Assembly (NCBI GenBank): GCA_036274645.1
Contig: DASUFH010000159.1
Span: 1-8,935 of the forward strand
DNA from: DASUFH01 sp036274645
GTDB lineage: Bacteria > Acidobacteriota > Terriglobia > 20CM-2-55-15
Direction of reading: 5' to 3'
Length of the DNA: 8,935 bases
The notes below the pieces were generated by a model. It had not been told where the DNA came from and did no database searches. It saw nothing but the letters and a program-made list of their open reading frames with translations. How positions within the stretch are numbered: position 1 is the first letter of the stretch; every line of letters starts with the position of its first letter. Made by a program: the position numbers and the translations under genes. Positions 1 to 5,144 of this stretch are shown here, in pieces.

Positions 1-187
1 CAGGACGATACAGCACACGGTGACCGTCCACGATCCCAAAACCTATACTCGTGACTGGATGAACCAGCGGACATGGACTCTCAAACCCGCCAACGACGTC
101 ATCATGGAGTACTCGTGCGAAGAGAATAACTATGGGTTGACGGACGGATCGATCACCCCATGGAAGAAACCGGACGATATCGACTAG
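1..187 (+). CDS. C-terminal part of a secreted protein of the same family as the gene at 5145-6059 (5' end outside window)
   Basis: Only the last 61 codons are visible, in the frame ending with TAG at 185-187. The segment reads HDPKTYTRDW, then a stretch ending EYSCEENN, then a short polar tail finishing PDDID. It aligns by eye with the end of the protein at 5145-6059, which has DDPGTYTRPW and then EYICQENN at the same spacing. The shared features are D-P-x-T-Y-T-R-x-W and E-Y-x-C-x-E-N-N, including one conserved cysteine. The tails after ENN differ, so this is a paralogue and not a recent duplicate. From the relative at 5145 it is probably an exported protein of about 300 residues; its biochemical function is unknown. 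A strong terminator follows 29 bases after the stop. Confidence is high that this is a real gene end and good for family membership. Confidence 0.8.
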   Translation, partial: RTIQHTVTVHDPKTYTRDWMNQRTWTLKPANDVIMEYSCEENNYGLTDGSITPWKKPDDID

Positions 188-216
188 CTAGCGCTTCGCA
201 GTTTCGATCGATTTTC

Positions 217-248
217 AAAGGGAGCAGGGAGACCTGCTCCCTTTTTTT
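217..248 (+). terminator. Rho-independent terminator of the gene ending at 187
   Basis: A perfect 11-bp stem (AAAGGGAGCAG at 217-227 with CTGCTCCCTTT at 234-244) encloses a 6-base loop, GGAGAC. A run of seven T (242-248) overlaps the end of the stem. This is a textbook intrinsic terminator for plus-strand transcription, 29 bases after the stop at 187. Read from the minus strand the stem is followed only by TTTGAAAAT, so it would act poorly in that direction. Confidence 0.85.
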
Positions 249-285
249 GAAAGGATAAGGGAACTTGCGGAGAGGAGCGGAGGGG

Positions 286-316
286 AGAGGGAGCAGGGGT
301 CGTTGCTCCCTCTTTT
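286..316 (+). terminator. Second hairpin, possible backup terminator
   Basis: A perfect 10-bp stem (AGAGGGAGCA at 286-295 with TGCTCCCTCT at 304-313) encloses an 8-base loop, and four T (313-316) follow the stem on the plus strand. Its core GGGAGCA/TGCTCCC is the same as in the hairpin at 217-244, so the two arms could also pair across. It sits between convergent genes. On the minus strand it has no T-run, so its role for the gene ending at 337 is unclear. Confidence 0.5.
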
Positions 317-336
317 GACGTTTCTTCGCGACGGCC

Positions 337-726
337 TTACCGCTTCTGGCCCTGGAAAATCGACACGCCATCTTTGGTGATGGTGGCGTTGCCGATATTT
401 GGAGACTCGGGATTCTTCGCTCGAATGCCTCGAACGGAAACCGCGTCGCCGGGCTTCAGCGTATCCTCGCGCCATCCCTGCCGATACAGGGCGTTCGGCG
501 CGCCGCCTTCGACCTTGTAGACCACTGTCTTATCGCCTTCCTTCGTTTCGACGTGCGTATAAATGTGAGGATTGCCCCAGTCGATTCTCTTGACGGTTCC
601 GTTAAAAGAAATGGGCTTGCTCTGATCGAATTCCGCGGACAACGAATGATGCGCCTGCACCGGCAGACTCAACCCCGCAACAAGCAGGCCGACGCCGGCA
701 AAGGCGCCCAACATTTTTCGTCTCAT
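337..726 (-). CDS. Secreted DUF6152-like protein
   Basis: The product has 129 residues. A positively charged start (MRRKM) and a hydrophobic stretch at about residues 8-20 form a signal peptide, with likely cleavage after VQA at residue 25. The mature protein begins HHSLSAEFD, the hallmark of the family. It continues with GTVKRIDWGNPH, then QGW-R-x-D-x-LKPGD and a final beta-rich stretch. This suggests a small periplasmic beta-barrel-like domain; the family's function is unknown. The start at 726 has an excellent ribosome site, AGGAGG at 733-738, six bases upstream. It is the last gene of a minus-strand cluster after two small membrane proteins, 62 bases after the nearer one. The protein at 4713-5111 is a clear paralogue sharing HHS-x-x-AEFD, GTV-x-x-x-x-W-x-NPH and QGW-x-x-D-x-LK-x-G. 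The family number is from memory and was not searched. Confidence 0.85.
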   Translation of the reverse strand: MRRKMLGAFAGVGLLVAGLSLPVQAHHSLSAEFDQSKPISFNGTVKRIDWGNPHIYTHVETKEGDKTVVYKVEGGAPNALYRQGWREDTLKPGDAVSVRGIRAKNPESPNIGNATITKDGVSIFQGQKR

Positions 727-753
727 CGAGAGCCTCCTGAACTAATTGTTCGA

Positions 754-782
754 AGGTTATTGGGCGGGTATTCCCAAGTCAA
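754..782 (-). promoter_or_regulatory. Possible promoter for the DUF6152-like gene
   Basis: On the minus strand a TTGACT (777-782) stands 17 bases from TAACCT (754-759), in the 62-base gap before the gene starting at 726. The -35 box fits well and the -10 box poorly. It would let the secreted protein be expressed separately from the two membrane genes upstream. Confidence 0.25.
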
Positions 783-788
783 GGACTA

Positions 789-1256
789 TTACAGGAAACC
801 GATGGCCCGCCCGCCGAAGCCGACGCCAAACCATAAAAGCAGCGCCCCGCAGGCAATAGCCAGCCGCGCCAGAGGACGCGGCTCGTCCTTGTCGGCGAGT
901 TTCCGGAAGACGGTGAAGTGAAAAATCAGGGCCAGCACAAGGGTGGCCATTTTGAACCAGAACCACGGCAGGTCGTACATCCGGACCGCTTCCGACGCCC
1001 AGAGGGTCACGCCGGAGGCCAGCATCGCCACGAGGCCAAGAGTGATCCACCCGCGCAGTTCCCGCGCCAGCTCCCAGATCGGCCGGTCCGTCATCGTCCA
1101 GCCGAGCAGGCGCATACTCATCATCAACACGCCGCCCAACAGGAGGACGAGACCAAACAGGTGCACCACTTCCGTGATTGCAAATCCCCATCTCGAATCC
1201 CGGACAAACAAACCAAACGGAGTATTTTCAGCCCACTCGAAGAAGGAATAGACCAT
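789..1256 (-). CDS. Small four-helix membrane protein, DUF6644-like (second of a pair)
   Basis: The product has 155 residues, starting at ATG 1256, eight bases after the stop of the preceding gene. The ribosome site is weak, which suggests translational coupling. Four hydrophobic helices lie at roughly residues 26-47, 69-88, 99-116 and 130-150. Positions shared with its neighbour (1265-1765) are E29-x-x-H32 in helix 1, R49 after it, a small-residue SG motif in helix 2, K102 and H113 at the two ends of helix 3, and a late G-R (149-150) in helix 4. Buried histidines at fixed positions in a small helix bundle are typical of heme or copper ligands, as in cytochrome b561- or CopD-like proteins, but the ligand here is inference. 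An open frame runs upstream to 1631 through the neighbour and is not a credible extension. The family name is from memory. Confidence 0.75.
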   Translation of the reverse strand: MVYSFFEWAENTPFGLFVRDSRWGFAITEVVHLFGLVLLLGGVLMMSMRLLGWTMTDRPIWELARELRGWITLGLVAMLASGVTLWASEAVRMYDLPWFWFKMATLVLALIFHFTVFRKLADKDEPRPLARLAIACGALLLWFGVGFGGRAIGFL

Positions 1257-1264
1257 CTCGCACT

Positions 1265-1765
1265 TTAATAGTCGACGGGCGTGTACGCCATCATCCGGCC
1301 CGCCGCGATGATCACCCCCCACAGCAGCACCGAGAACAGACCCGCCAGACGCACTCCAAGGGGCGGCGTCGGCGCGTTGTCCCATTCGGCCATGCCGTGT
1401 TGGGTTTTGAAATGAAAGTACAGGGCGTTGAACCCTGCCAGAACGAGACCGACCGTCTTCACGCGAAACGACGGGTTGAGATAACACAGGGCGGCATGGG
1501 CCCAGAACATGATGGCCCCGGTCAGGAACATCGCGATGAACCCCGCGAGCATCCACGGACGAACCGCGGCAAATACCCTGGAGACCGGCTGCTGGCGCAT
1601 GTTCAGCCCCATCGCGCGCAGATCGAACCACAGAATGGTTCCCACCGAAACCGACAGCCCGAGCACATGAATGGTTTCCACGAACGGGAAGAAATAGAGC
1701 GAGGAATGGATTGCCATGCCGATCTCGCTCTCCTGGAGCATCTTGCAGAGTTCAAACAGGGACAT
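1265..1765 (-). CDS. Small four-helix membrane protein, DUF6644-like (first of a pair)
   Basis: The product has 166 residues from ATG 1765. In-frame starts further upstream (ATG 1804, TTG 1843) would add a hydrophilic arginine-rich leader and have no ribosome site. The chosen start itself has only a weak GAGG about 12 bases away, so it is probable rather than certain. Four hydrophobic helices lie near residues 24-47, 69-91, 103-119 and 137-157. Its E30-x-x-H33, R49, TG in helix 2, K103, H118 and late G-R (156-157) match the protein at 789-1256 position by position, though overall identity looks low. It has extra histidines at 20, 90 and 123. The pairing of two related but diverged subunits, eight bases apart, suggests a heterodimer in the inner membrane. 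Function is unknown; redox, heme or copper roles are inferences from the conserved histidines. Confidence 0.75.
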   Translation of the reverse strand: MSLFELCKMLQESEIGMAIHSSLYFFPFVETIHVLGLSVSVGTILWFDLRAMGLNMRQQPVSRVFAAVRPWMLAGFIAMFLTGAIMFWAHAALCYLNPSFRVKTVGLVLAGFNALYFHFKTQHGMAEWDNAPTPPLGVRLAGLFSVLLWGVIIAAGRMMAYTPVDY

Positions 1766-2072
1766 CGGAATGAAGCGCCTCGTGGAACCAGATTCGGGCC
1801 GCATCGTATCCGGGAGGAGAGACGATGTCAAACAACGGCGCAACCGCGTGATTAATGACTGTGTTCGACTGCCATCGCCACTCTGACGAGGATAGGCATG
1901 ATTGTCTGCCGCGGAACGCAGGCAAGTAAGCTCACGCCACCAGGACGACCAGGGGCCGCTTGAAACTTGTTCATCGGCGCGCGCGACTTTCCCGCGCGAC
2001 TTTCAGATGTTCACCATCAGGCGCCTCGCCGGCATTGACGCGGCGGCGCCCCGGAAATCTGGCGCGAGGTGG
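1766..2072. other. 307-base stretch with no convincing gene
   Basis: No reading frame here has both a plausible start and protein-like composition. On the plus strand a good ribosome-site-like GGAGGAG (1814-1820) precedes an ATG at 1825, but that frame closes after eight codons. The region should hold the promoter of the minus-strand cluster starting at 1765, yet no clear -35/-10 pair was found. A short 13-bp-period repeat lies at 1980-2004. Confidence 0.5.
1980..2004. repeat. Short tandem repeat, CGCGCGACTTTC twice
   Basis: CGCGCGACTTTC occurs at 1980-1991 and again at 1993-2004, a 13-base period with one base between copies. It is too short to classify and could be chance or replication slippage. 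It lies about 215 bases upstream of the membrane-protein start at 1765. Confidence 0.5.
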
Positions 2073-2384
2073 TTAACTGCCGAGAAGCTTCTGCCCTTCC
2101 GCTTCAATCCGGGGTTTCAGCGAAGAGGCGAACATGGCAAACAGCAGGGGAAGGGCAACGGTCAGGTGGACATGGGTGGGCTCGATCCGCGCGGATCCTG
2201 TAATGGTTTGTCCCATCGTGTGGACTGTGAAGTCCATCTGGCTGTCGCTTGTCCACGTCTCGCGGGCGTCTTTCAGCAGGTCCCCATGTTTCACACGCGC
2301 GTCAGCGATCGCGCGCTCCAGCCGTCGTTTTACCTCTGCGGGCGGCAGATCGTGAGGAACGGAAACGGTAATGCTTTTCGCCAT
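2073..2384 (-). CDS. Polyhydroxyalkanoic acid system-like protein (PHA_gran_rgn family)
   Basis: The product has 103 residues from ATG 2384. It opens with a beta strand (MAKSITVSVPHDLP), then an amphipathic helix (PAEVKRRLERAIADARVKHG). A W-x-x-D-x-x-M-D-F-x-V segment follows, then MGQTITGSARIEPTHVHLTVALP and a C-terminal helix that ends KLLGS. This order, with the central G-x-x-I-x-G-x-x-x-I and V-x-L-x-V-x-L-P, matches the small family annotated as putative polyhydroxyalkanoic acid system protein. The length is normal for the family. The protein is predicted cytosolic, with no signal peptide or membrane helix. Family members elsewhere sit near PHA synthase genes; none is seen here, so a direct role in PHA granules is not supported by context. 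No clear ribosome site precedes the start. It is separated from both neighbours by long gaps and is probably its own unit. Confidence 0.7.
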   Translation of the reverse strand: MAKSITVSVPHDLPPAEVKRRLERAIADARVKHGDLLKDARETWTSDSQMDFTVHTMGQTITGSARIEPTHVHLTVALPLLFAMFASSLKPRIEAEGQKLLGS

Positions 2385-2472
2385 GTTTCGATTCTACGTC
2401 AGCAAGCCCGAACACCTCCGCCCGGAAAAACAACGTCATCGCGTTCACACTGACGGCGGAGCCTCGGCCAGC

Positions 2473-2495
2473 GGGCGGTCATAGACCGCCCCTAC
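2473..2495 (-). repeat. REP-like palindrome, copy 1
   Basis: GGGCGGTC (2473-2480) and GACCGCCC (2484-2491) form a perfect 8-bp inverted repeat with a 3-base loop. With the flanking CTAC, the minus strand reads GTAGGGGCGGTCTATGACC then GCCC. The same word, one base shorter, lies on the plus strand at 6148-6169. Short palindromes reused between genes behave like REP elements. It sits between the stop at 2568 and the gene starting at 2384, in a likely 3' untranslated region. Confidence 0.7.
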
Positions 2496-2567
2496 AAACA
2501 CACAGGACTTCGTTCATGGAACGCAACCCTGCCCGAAAAACACACGGCGGTACTACTGGCGAGATCC

Positions 2568-3683
2568 TCACGGTATTGCCGGGATCGTTGGAGGACGCGG
2601 CGGAATGTCTCTTGGAATGGGCGTCGAGTTGCCCTGAAGGGATTCGAGCCACGTTCTTAACGCCGGACCGGAATTGGTCTGGAGCGCCCCGGGAACGTCC
2701 ACACCACTCACGTCCCGGTCGGTGACCGCAACATCCACGGCGCTTCCCTGCCCTGCGGCGGATACGGATCGAACCGTGTAGGTTCCCCAGGACACATCCG
2801 CAAATTCGAATGTTCCGTCGGGCGATACCGGCGCGGCGCCGATGCGAACCTGGGTCGCCTCCCGCATCCGACCTGGAGCAACGGACTCCAGGATGACGCC
2901 CGAAGGCAGTGGAGCGCCTGACGGCAGCCCGACAATACGGCCGCTGACCCGGACGCCCGCAACGCGTTTCAGCCGGATGCGGATCTCCGGACCGGACCCG
3001 GAATTCTCCGCCTTCACGTCTACCGGTTCGTTGAGGAGGTTGCGGTCTCCGTACGTCATCGATTCCACTTCAAAGCCTATCGGCACAGTGGCGAAATCCA
3101 GCCTGTACGTCCCGGGAGTCAGCAACAACTTGAACCGGCCATTTCCCTGAACCTCGAACCCCGGCTCGCTGCGCGTCGTGAAAGGGGAAAGAACTGTCGT
3201 TCGATCGAGAGTTCGGACGGATAGTCGTAGCAGACTGGGCGCGCCTGACCCCGGCGTCGTTACCGGCCGCGTCGGAAGAACGCCTCCGCCCTCCAACTCC
3301 ACGTAGCCGGCCAGCATCGGCGGGGGAAACCAGACAAAATCGACACCCGTCCGTATTTCGCCGGAAGCTACAACGACCACTTGAGCCCCGGCGCGGTCCC
3401 GCACGCCCGGATAGTACGCAAGCCAATCGAGCGCCCCTGCCGCGATGACATAGCTTCCGGGGGGTATATCTTCAAGGCGGTAGGCGCCCGCCGCATCCGT
3501 TTGCGCCAGACTGGCCATCACGGCGCCGGCGACGCCATCCAGGGACGCTGAAATCGCCACGACTCGCACACCGGCGGCGGGAGAGCCATCCGGATTCAAC
3601 ACCGTCCCGGTCACAGCCCCGCCCTGGCCCCGAGGCGCCGCAGCCTGGAACAGGAAAATGAACGCAAACGCCAATGTCTTCAT
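2568..3683 (-). CDS. Exported protein with carboxypeptidase-regulatory-like domains
   Basis: The product has 371 residues from ATG 3683; a GTG start at 3725 would add 14 residues in front of the signal peptide and is less likely. The signal peptide is MKTLAFAFIFLFQAAAP. Residues 23-116 form a carboxypeptidase-regulatory-like beta-sandwich: V-T-G-T-V-L-N-P-D-G-S-P-A-A-G-V, then T-D-A-A-G-A-Y-R-L and I-P-P-G-S-Y. A middle region (about 120-235) contains another G-R-F-K-L-L-L-T-P-G-T-Y strand pair. Residues 244-330 form a further similar domain (V-S-G-R-I-V-G, then S-P-D-G-T-F-E-F and W-G-T-Y). The C-terminus is proline-rich. No catalytic or TonB-receptor barrel part is present. Such domains usually serve binding or scaffolding on the cell surface, and secreted multi-domain proteins of this kind are common in Acidobacteriota. 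The substrate is unknown. It is divergent from the gene at 3924. Confidence 0.8.
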   Translation of the reverse strand: MKTLAFAFIFLFQAAAPRGQGGAVTGTVLNPDGSPAAGVRVVAISASLDGVAGAVMASLAQTDAAGAYRLEDIPPGSYVIAAGALDWLAYYPGVRDRAGAQVVVVASGEIRTGVDFVWFPPPMLAGYVELEGGGVLPTRPVTTPGSGAPSLLRLSVRTLDRTTVLSPFTTRSEPGFEVQGNGRFKLLLTPGTYRLDFATVPIGFEVESMTYGDRNLLNEPVDVKAENSGSGPEIRIRLKRVAGVRVSGRIVGLPSGAPLPSGVILESVAPGRMREATQVRIGAAPVSPDGTFEFADVSWGTYTVRSVSAAGQGSAVDVAVTDRDVSGVDVPGALQTNSGPALRTWLESLQGNSTPIPRDIPPRPPTIPAIP

Positions 3684-3711
3684 GAACGCGGACCCACGAT
3701 AGCAGATGCGG

Positions 3712-3717
3712 ATAATA
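3712..3717 (-). promoter_or_regulatory. Possible -10 box for the gene starting at 3683
   Basis: On the minus strand TATTAT stands 28 bases before the start codon. A TTGTTT lies upstream, but only 15 bases away, which is short for a sigma-70 spacer. This is a weak candidate, listed because it is the only AT-rich hexamer in the right place. Confidence 0.2.
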
Positions 3718-3823
3718 GGGGCCACCAGCTAAAAACAACGCATTACCCATCCGGCAGTGGTCGCATAATGGAACGGATCCTGAACCCACGATGGCACACG
3801 CGGGTCATTGCACAACGGGAGCA

Positions 3824-3862
3824 TTGGGTCCCGCCTGCTTGTTACAAGCAGGCGGGGACCAA
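3824..3862. repeat. Long near-perfect hairpin between divergent genes
   Basis: Two 18-base arms (3824-3841 and 3845-3862) flank a 3-base TTA loop. The inner nine pairs, GCCTGCTTG with CAAGCAGGC, are perfect; the outer part has one G-A mismatch and one G-T pair. The arms end in TTGG and CCAA. It lies between the divergent starts at 3683 and 3924. No T-run follows, so it is not a terminator. It may be a REP-like element or an operator. Confidence 0.75.
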
Positions 3863-3870
3863 TTTATATT
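3842..3870 (+). promoter_or_regulatory. Possible promoter of the gene at 3924
   Basis: TATATT (3865-3870) is a good -10 box, 53 bases before the start codon. Seventeen bases upstream of it is TTACAA (3842-3847), a poor -35 that lies in the loop and right arm of the 3824-3862 hairpin. A protein bound to the palindrome would cover this -35 position. Confidence 0.35.
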
Positions 3871-3923
3871 CAGTGGCCCACAGATTCTTTGGGGGAGATG
3901 GGGCCAGGAAGGGAGCTCAGAGG

Positions 3924-4628
3924 ATGCAAAAGGGTGTGATCGCCATCCTGTCCGTGTGTCTGGGCGCGGCGTTACTGGTGATTGCGTTTCTGGCTGGTCG
4001 GCTGTCGGTCAGTCCGCCCGCATCGCCGCCCGGCGCAATCGCCGAGAGTCGGGAGAGCGTGCCGTCGTCGGCGCCGGCGCCGGCGCCGGTTTACGCCGCT
4101 CCTGCGCCGAGGCCCTCGTCCAGTGTGCGTCCTTCCGCGCCACAACCTTCCGTTCAGCCTCCGCCCCGGACTCGCGAACGCGAACAGCCGGCGGCTCCGC
4201 CTCCAGTCCCTCGACCAAGGAGTCCACAACAACCGGACGGGGCAGCGAATTCGAGTGGAGCAATCGCAGCCTACTTCGCCAGAATGGATGCCATCCAGGT
4301 GGCGGGCAGCGGAGATCCCACTGCATTTGCCGAGGGTATTCTGGGGGGGACTCAAGCCGGGGACTTCTCCGGGATGGATGCGCTCGTCAGCAGCTCCCGG
4401 CGCGCTCTCGCCGAAGCGAACGCCGTTCAGCCACCTTCAGCGTGCGTCGAGTATCATCGCCGCCTGATCGGACTCCTGGCGGAGTCCATTTCAGGAATGG
4501 AACAACTCCGGGCGGCGGTTCAGACGAGCGACCTCGATGCCCTGGCGTCCATTGCTCTGCAATTCCAGGTCACCCAGCAGAAGATCGGGGAACTGGAGTC
4601 GCTCAAGAGACAACTGCTCGCAAGATAG
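3924..4628 (+). CDS. Membrane-anchored proline-rich protein, function unknown
   Basis: The product has 234 residues. The start at ATG 3924 is supported by AGGAAGGGAG at 3906-3915, eight bases upstream, and by placing a hydrophobic helix right at the N-terminus; the open frame before it is not protein-like. Residues 5-25 form one transmembrane helix or uncleaved signal anchor. Residues 31-107 are a proline, alanine and serine linker (repeats such as PAPAP, PQPSVQPPP, APPPVPRPR). Residues 110-234 form a mostly helical globular domain with a central ACVEYHRR (C174, H178). It ends in a likely amphipathic helix, QQKIGELESLKRQLLAR. The probable topology is a short cytoplasmic end and an external domain on a flexible stalk. 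I do not recognise the family. The gene lies 84 bases upstream of a DUF6152-like gene on the same strand and may be co-transcribed with it. The linker coding DNA contains a GGCGCC repeat near 4070-4088. Confidence 0.7.
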   Translation: MQKGVIAILSVCLGAALLVIAFLAGRLSVSPPASPPGAIAESRESVPSSAPAPAPVYAAPAPRPSSSVRPSAPQPSVQPPPRTREREQPAAPPPVPRPRSPQQPDGAANSSGAIAAYFARMDAIQVAGSGDPTAFAEGILGGTQAGDFSGMDALVSSSRRALAEANAVQPPSACVEYHRRLIGLLAESISGMEQLRAAVQTSDLDALASIALQFQVTQQKIGELESLKRQLLAR

Positions 4629-4644
4629 AAACATGAACACCCCT

Positions 4645-4673
4645 TTGCGGCGCGCGGCCACAAGGGATAAGAT
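4645..4673 (+). promoter_or_regulatory. Possible promoter of the DUF6152-like gene at 4713
   Basis: TTGCGG (4645-4650) is followed after 17 bases by TAAGAT (4668-4673), giving a leader of about 33 bases before the ATG at 4713. Both boxes are partial matches to sigma-70 consensus. The pair lies in the 84-base gap after the stop at 4628. Confidence 0.3.
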
Positions 4674-4712
4674 TGCGGCGCGCTTCGACGCGTATCCAAC
4701 GGAGGCTCTCAA

Positions 4713-5111
4713 ATGAAAAACGCGATTGTGGCATTGACCCTGGCAACCTGCCTGGCGGCAGTCGCTCCGGCCCGGGCGCACCACTCGTTTGCGGCCGAAT
4801 TCGACGCCAACAAACCCGCAAACCTTACGGGAACCGTGACCAAGGTGGAGTGGCAAAATCCGCACACCTATTTCTATATCGACGTGAAGGATCCCGAAAC
4901 CGGAAAGATCAAGAACTACGCCTGTGAGATGGGCAGCCCGAACGGACTGATTTCGCAGGGCTGGACGCGGGACTACCTGAAGGTCGGCATGGTGGTCACC
5001 ATGGTGGGCACATTCGCCAAAGACGGCAGCGCCAAGACCAATGCGCGTACGGTGACCTTCGCCGATGGGCGCAAGCTGGGCGCCGCATCCAGTCAGGAAA
5101 CGACTCCGTAA
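4713..5111 (+). CDS. Secreted DUF6152-like protein (second copy)
   Basis: The product has 132 residues. The signal peptide is a hydrophobic stretch at residues 4-20, ending ARA, with likely cleavage before HHSFAAEFD at residue 24. Then come GTVTKVEWQNPH, a Y-F-Y-I-D strand, a cysteine-containing segment YACEMGSPNG, QGWTRDYLKVG, and a C-terminal tail rich in Ser, Gln and Thr. The layout matches the protein at 337-726 along its whole length, with identity low enough to make it an old paralogue. The start is fixed by GGAGG at 4701-4705, seven bases upstream. The ten bases GGAGGCTCTC precede both copies. It is followed after 33 bases by the 304-residue protein on the same strand, so the two are probably one operon and their products may act together in the periplasm. 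Function is unknown. Confidence 0.85.
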   Translation: MKNAIVALTLATCLAAVAPARAHHSFAAEFDANKPANLTGTVTKVEWQNPHTYFYIDVKDPETGKIKNYACEMGSPNGLISQGWTRDYLKVGMVVTMVGTFAKDGSAKTNARTVTFADGRKLGAASSQETTP

Positions 5112-5144
5112 CTCACCGCTCAACAACATAACGGAGACTTGAAC

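Noticed and set aside
1257..1631. Upstream in-frame extension of the second membrane protein through its neighbour
   Set aside because: It would overlap the real upstream gene in another frame, is Arg/Gly-rich and lacks a ribosome site; the paired protein and helix layout support ATG 1256.
1814..1851. Strong GGAGGAG site and ATG on the plus strand between genes
   Set aside because: The frame closes after eight codons, and the next frame of 24 codons has no protein-like pattern. It might be a leader peptide, but no gene follows on that strand.
1902..2453. Open frame of 183 codons on the plus strand opposite the PHA-like gene
   Set aside because: The minus-strand frame matches a known small family; the plus frame has random composition and no ribosome site.
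3768..3923. N-terminal extension of the proline-rich membrane protein
   Set aside because: It would run through the hairpin and candidate promoter, has no hydrophobic or conserved content, and the ATG at 3924 has a good ribosome site directly before a membrane helix.
3792..4636. Second overlapping plus-strand frame across the proline-rich protein
   Set aside because: It is rich in Gly, Arg and Ser without pattern; the chosen frame has a ribosome site, a membrane helix and a consistent domain layout.
5139..5141. TTG as start of the 304-residue protein
   Set aside because: It is two bases from the GGAG site; GTG at 5145 has normal eight-base spacing.
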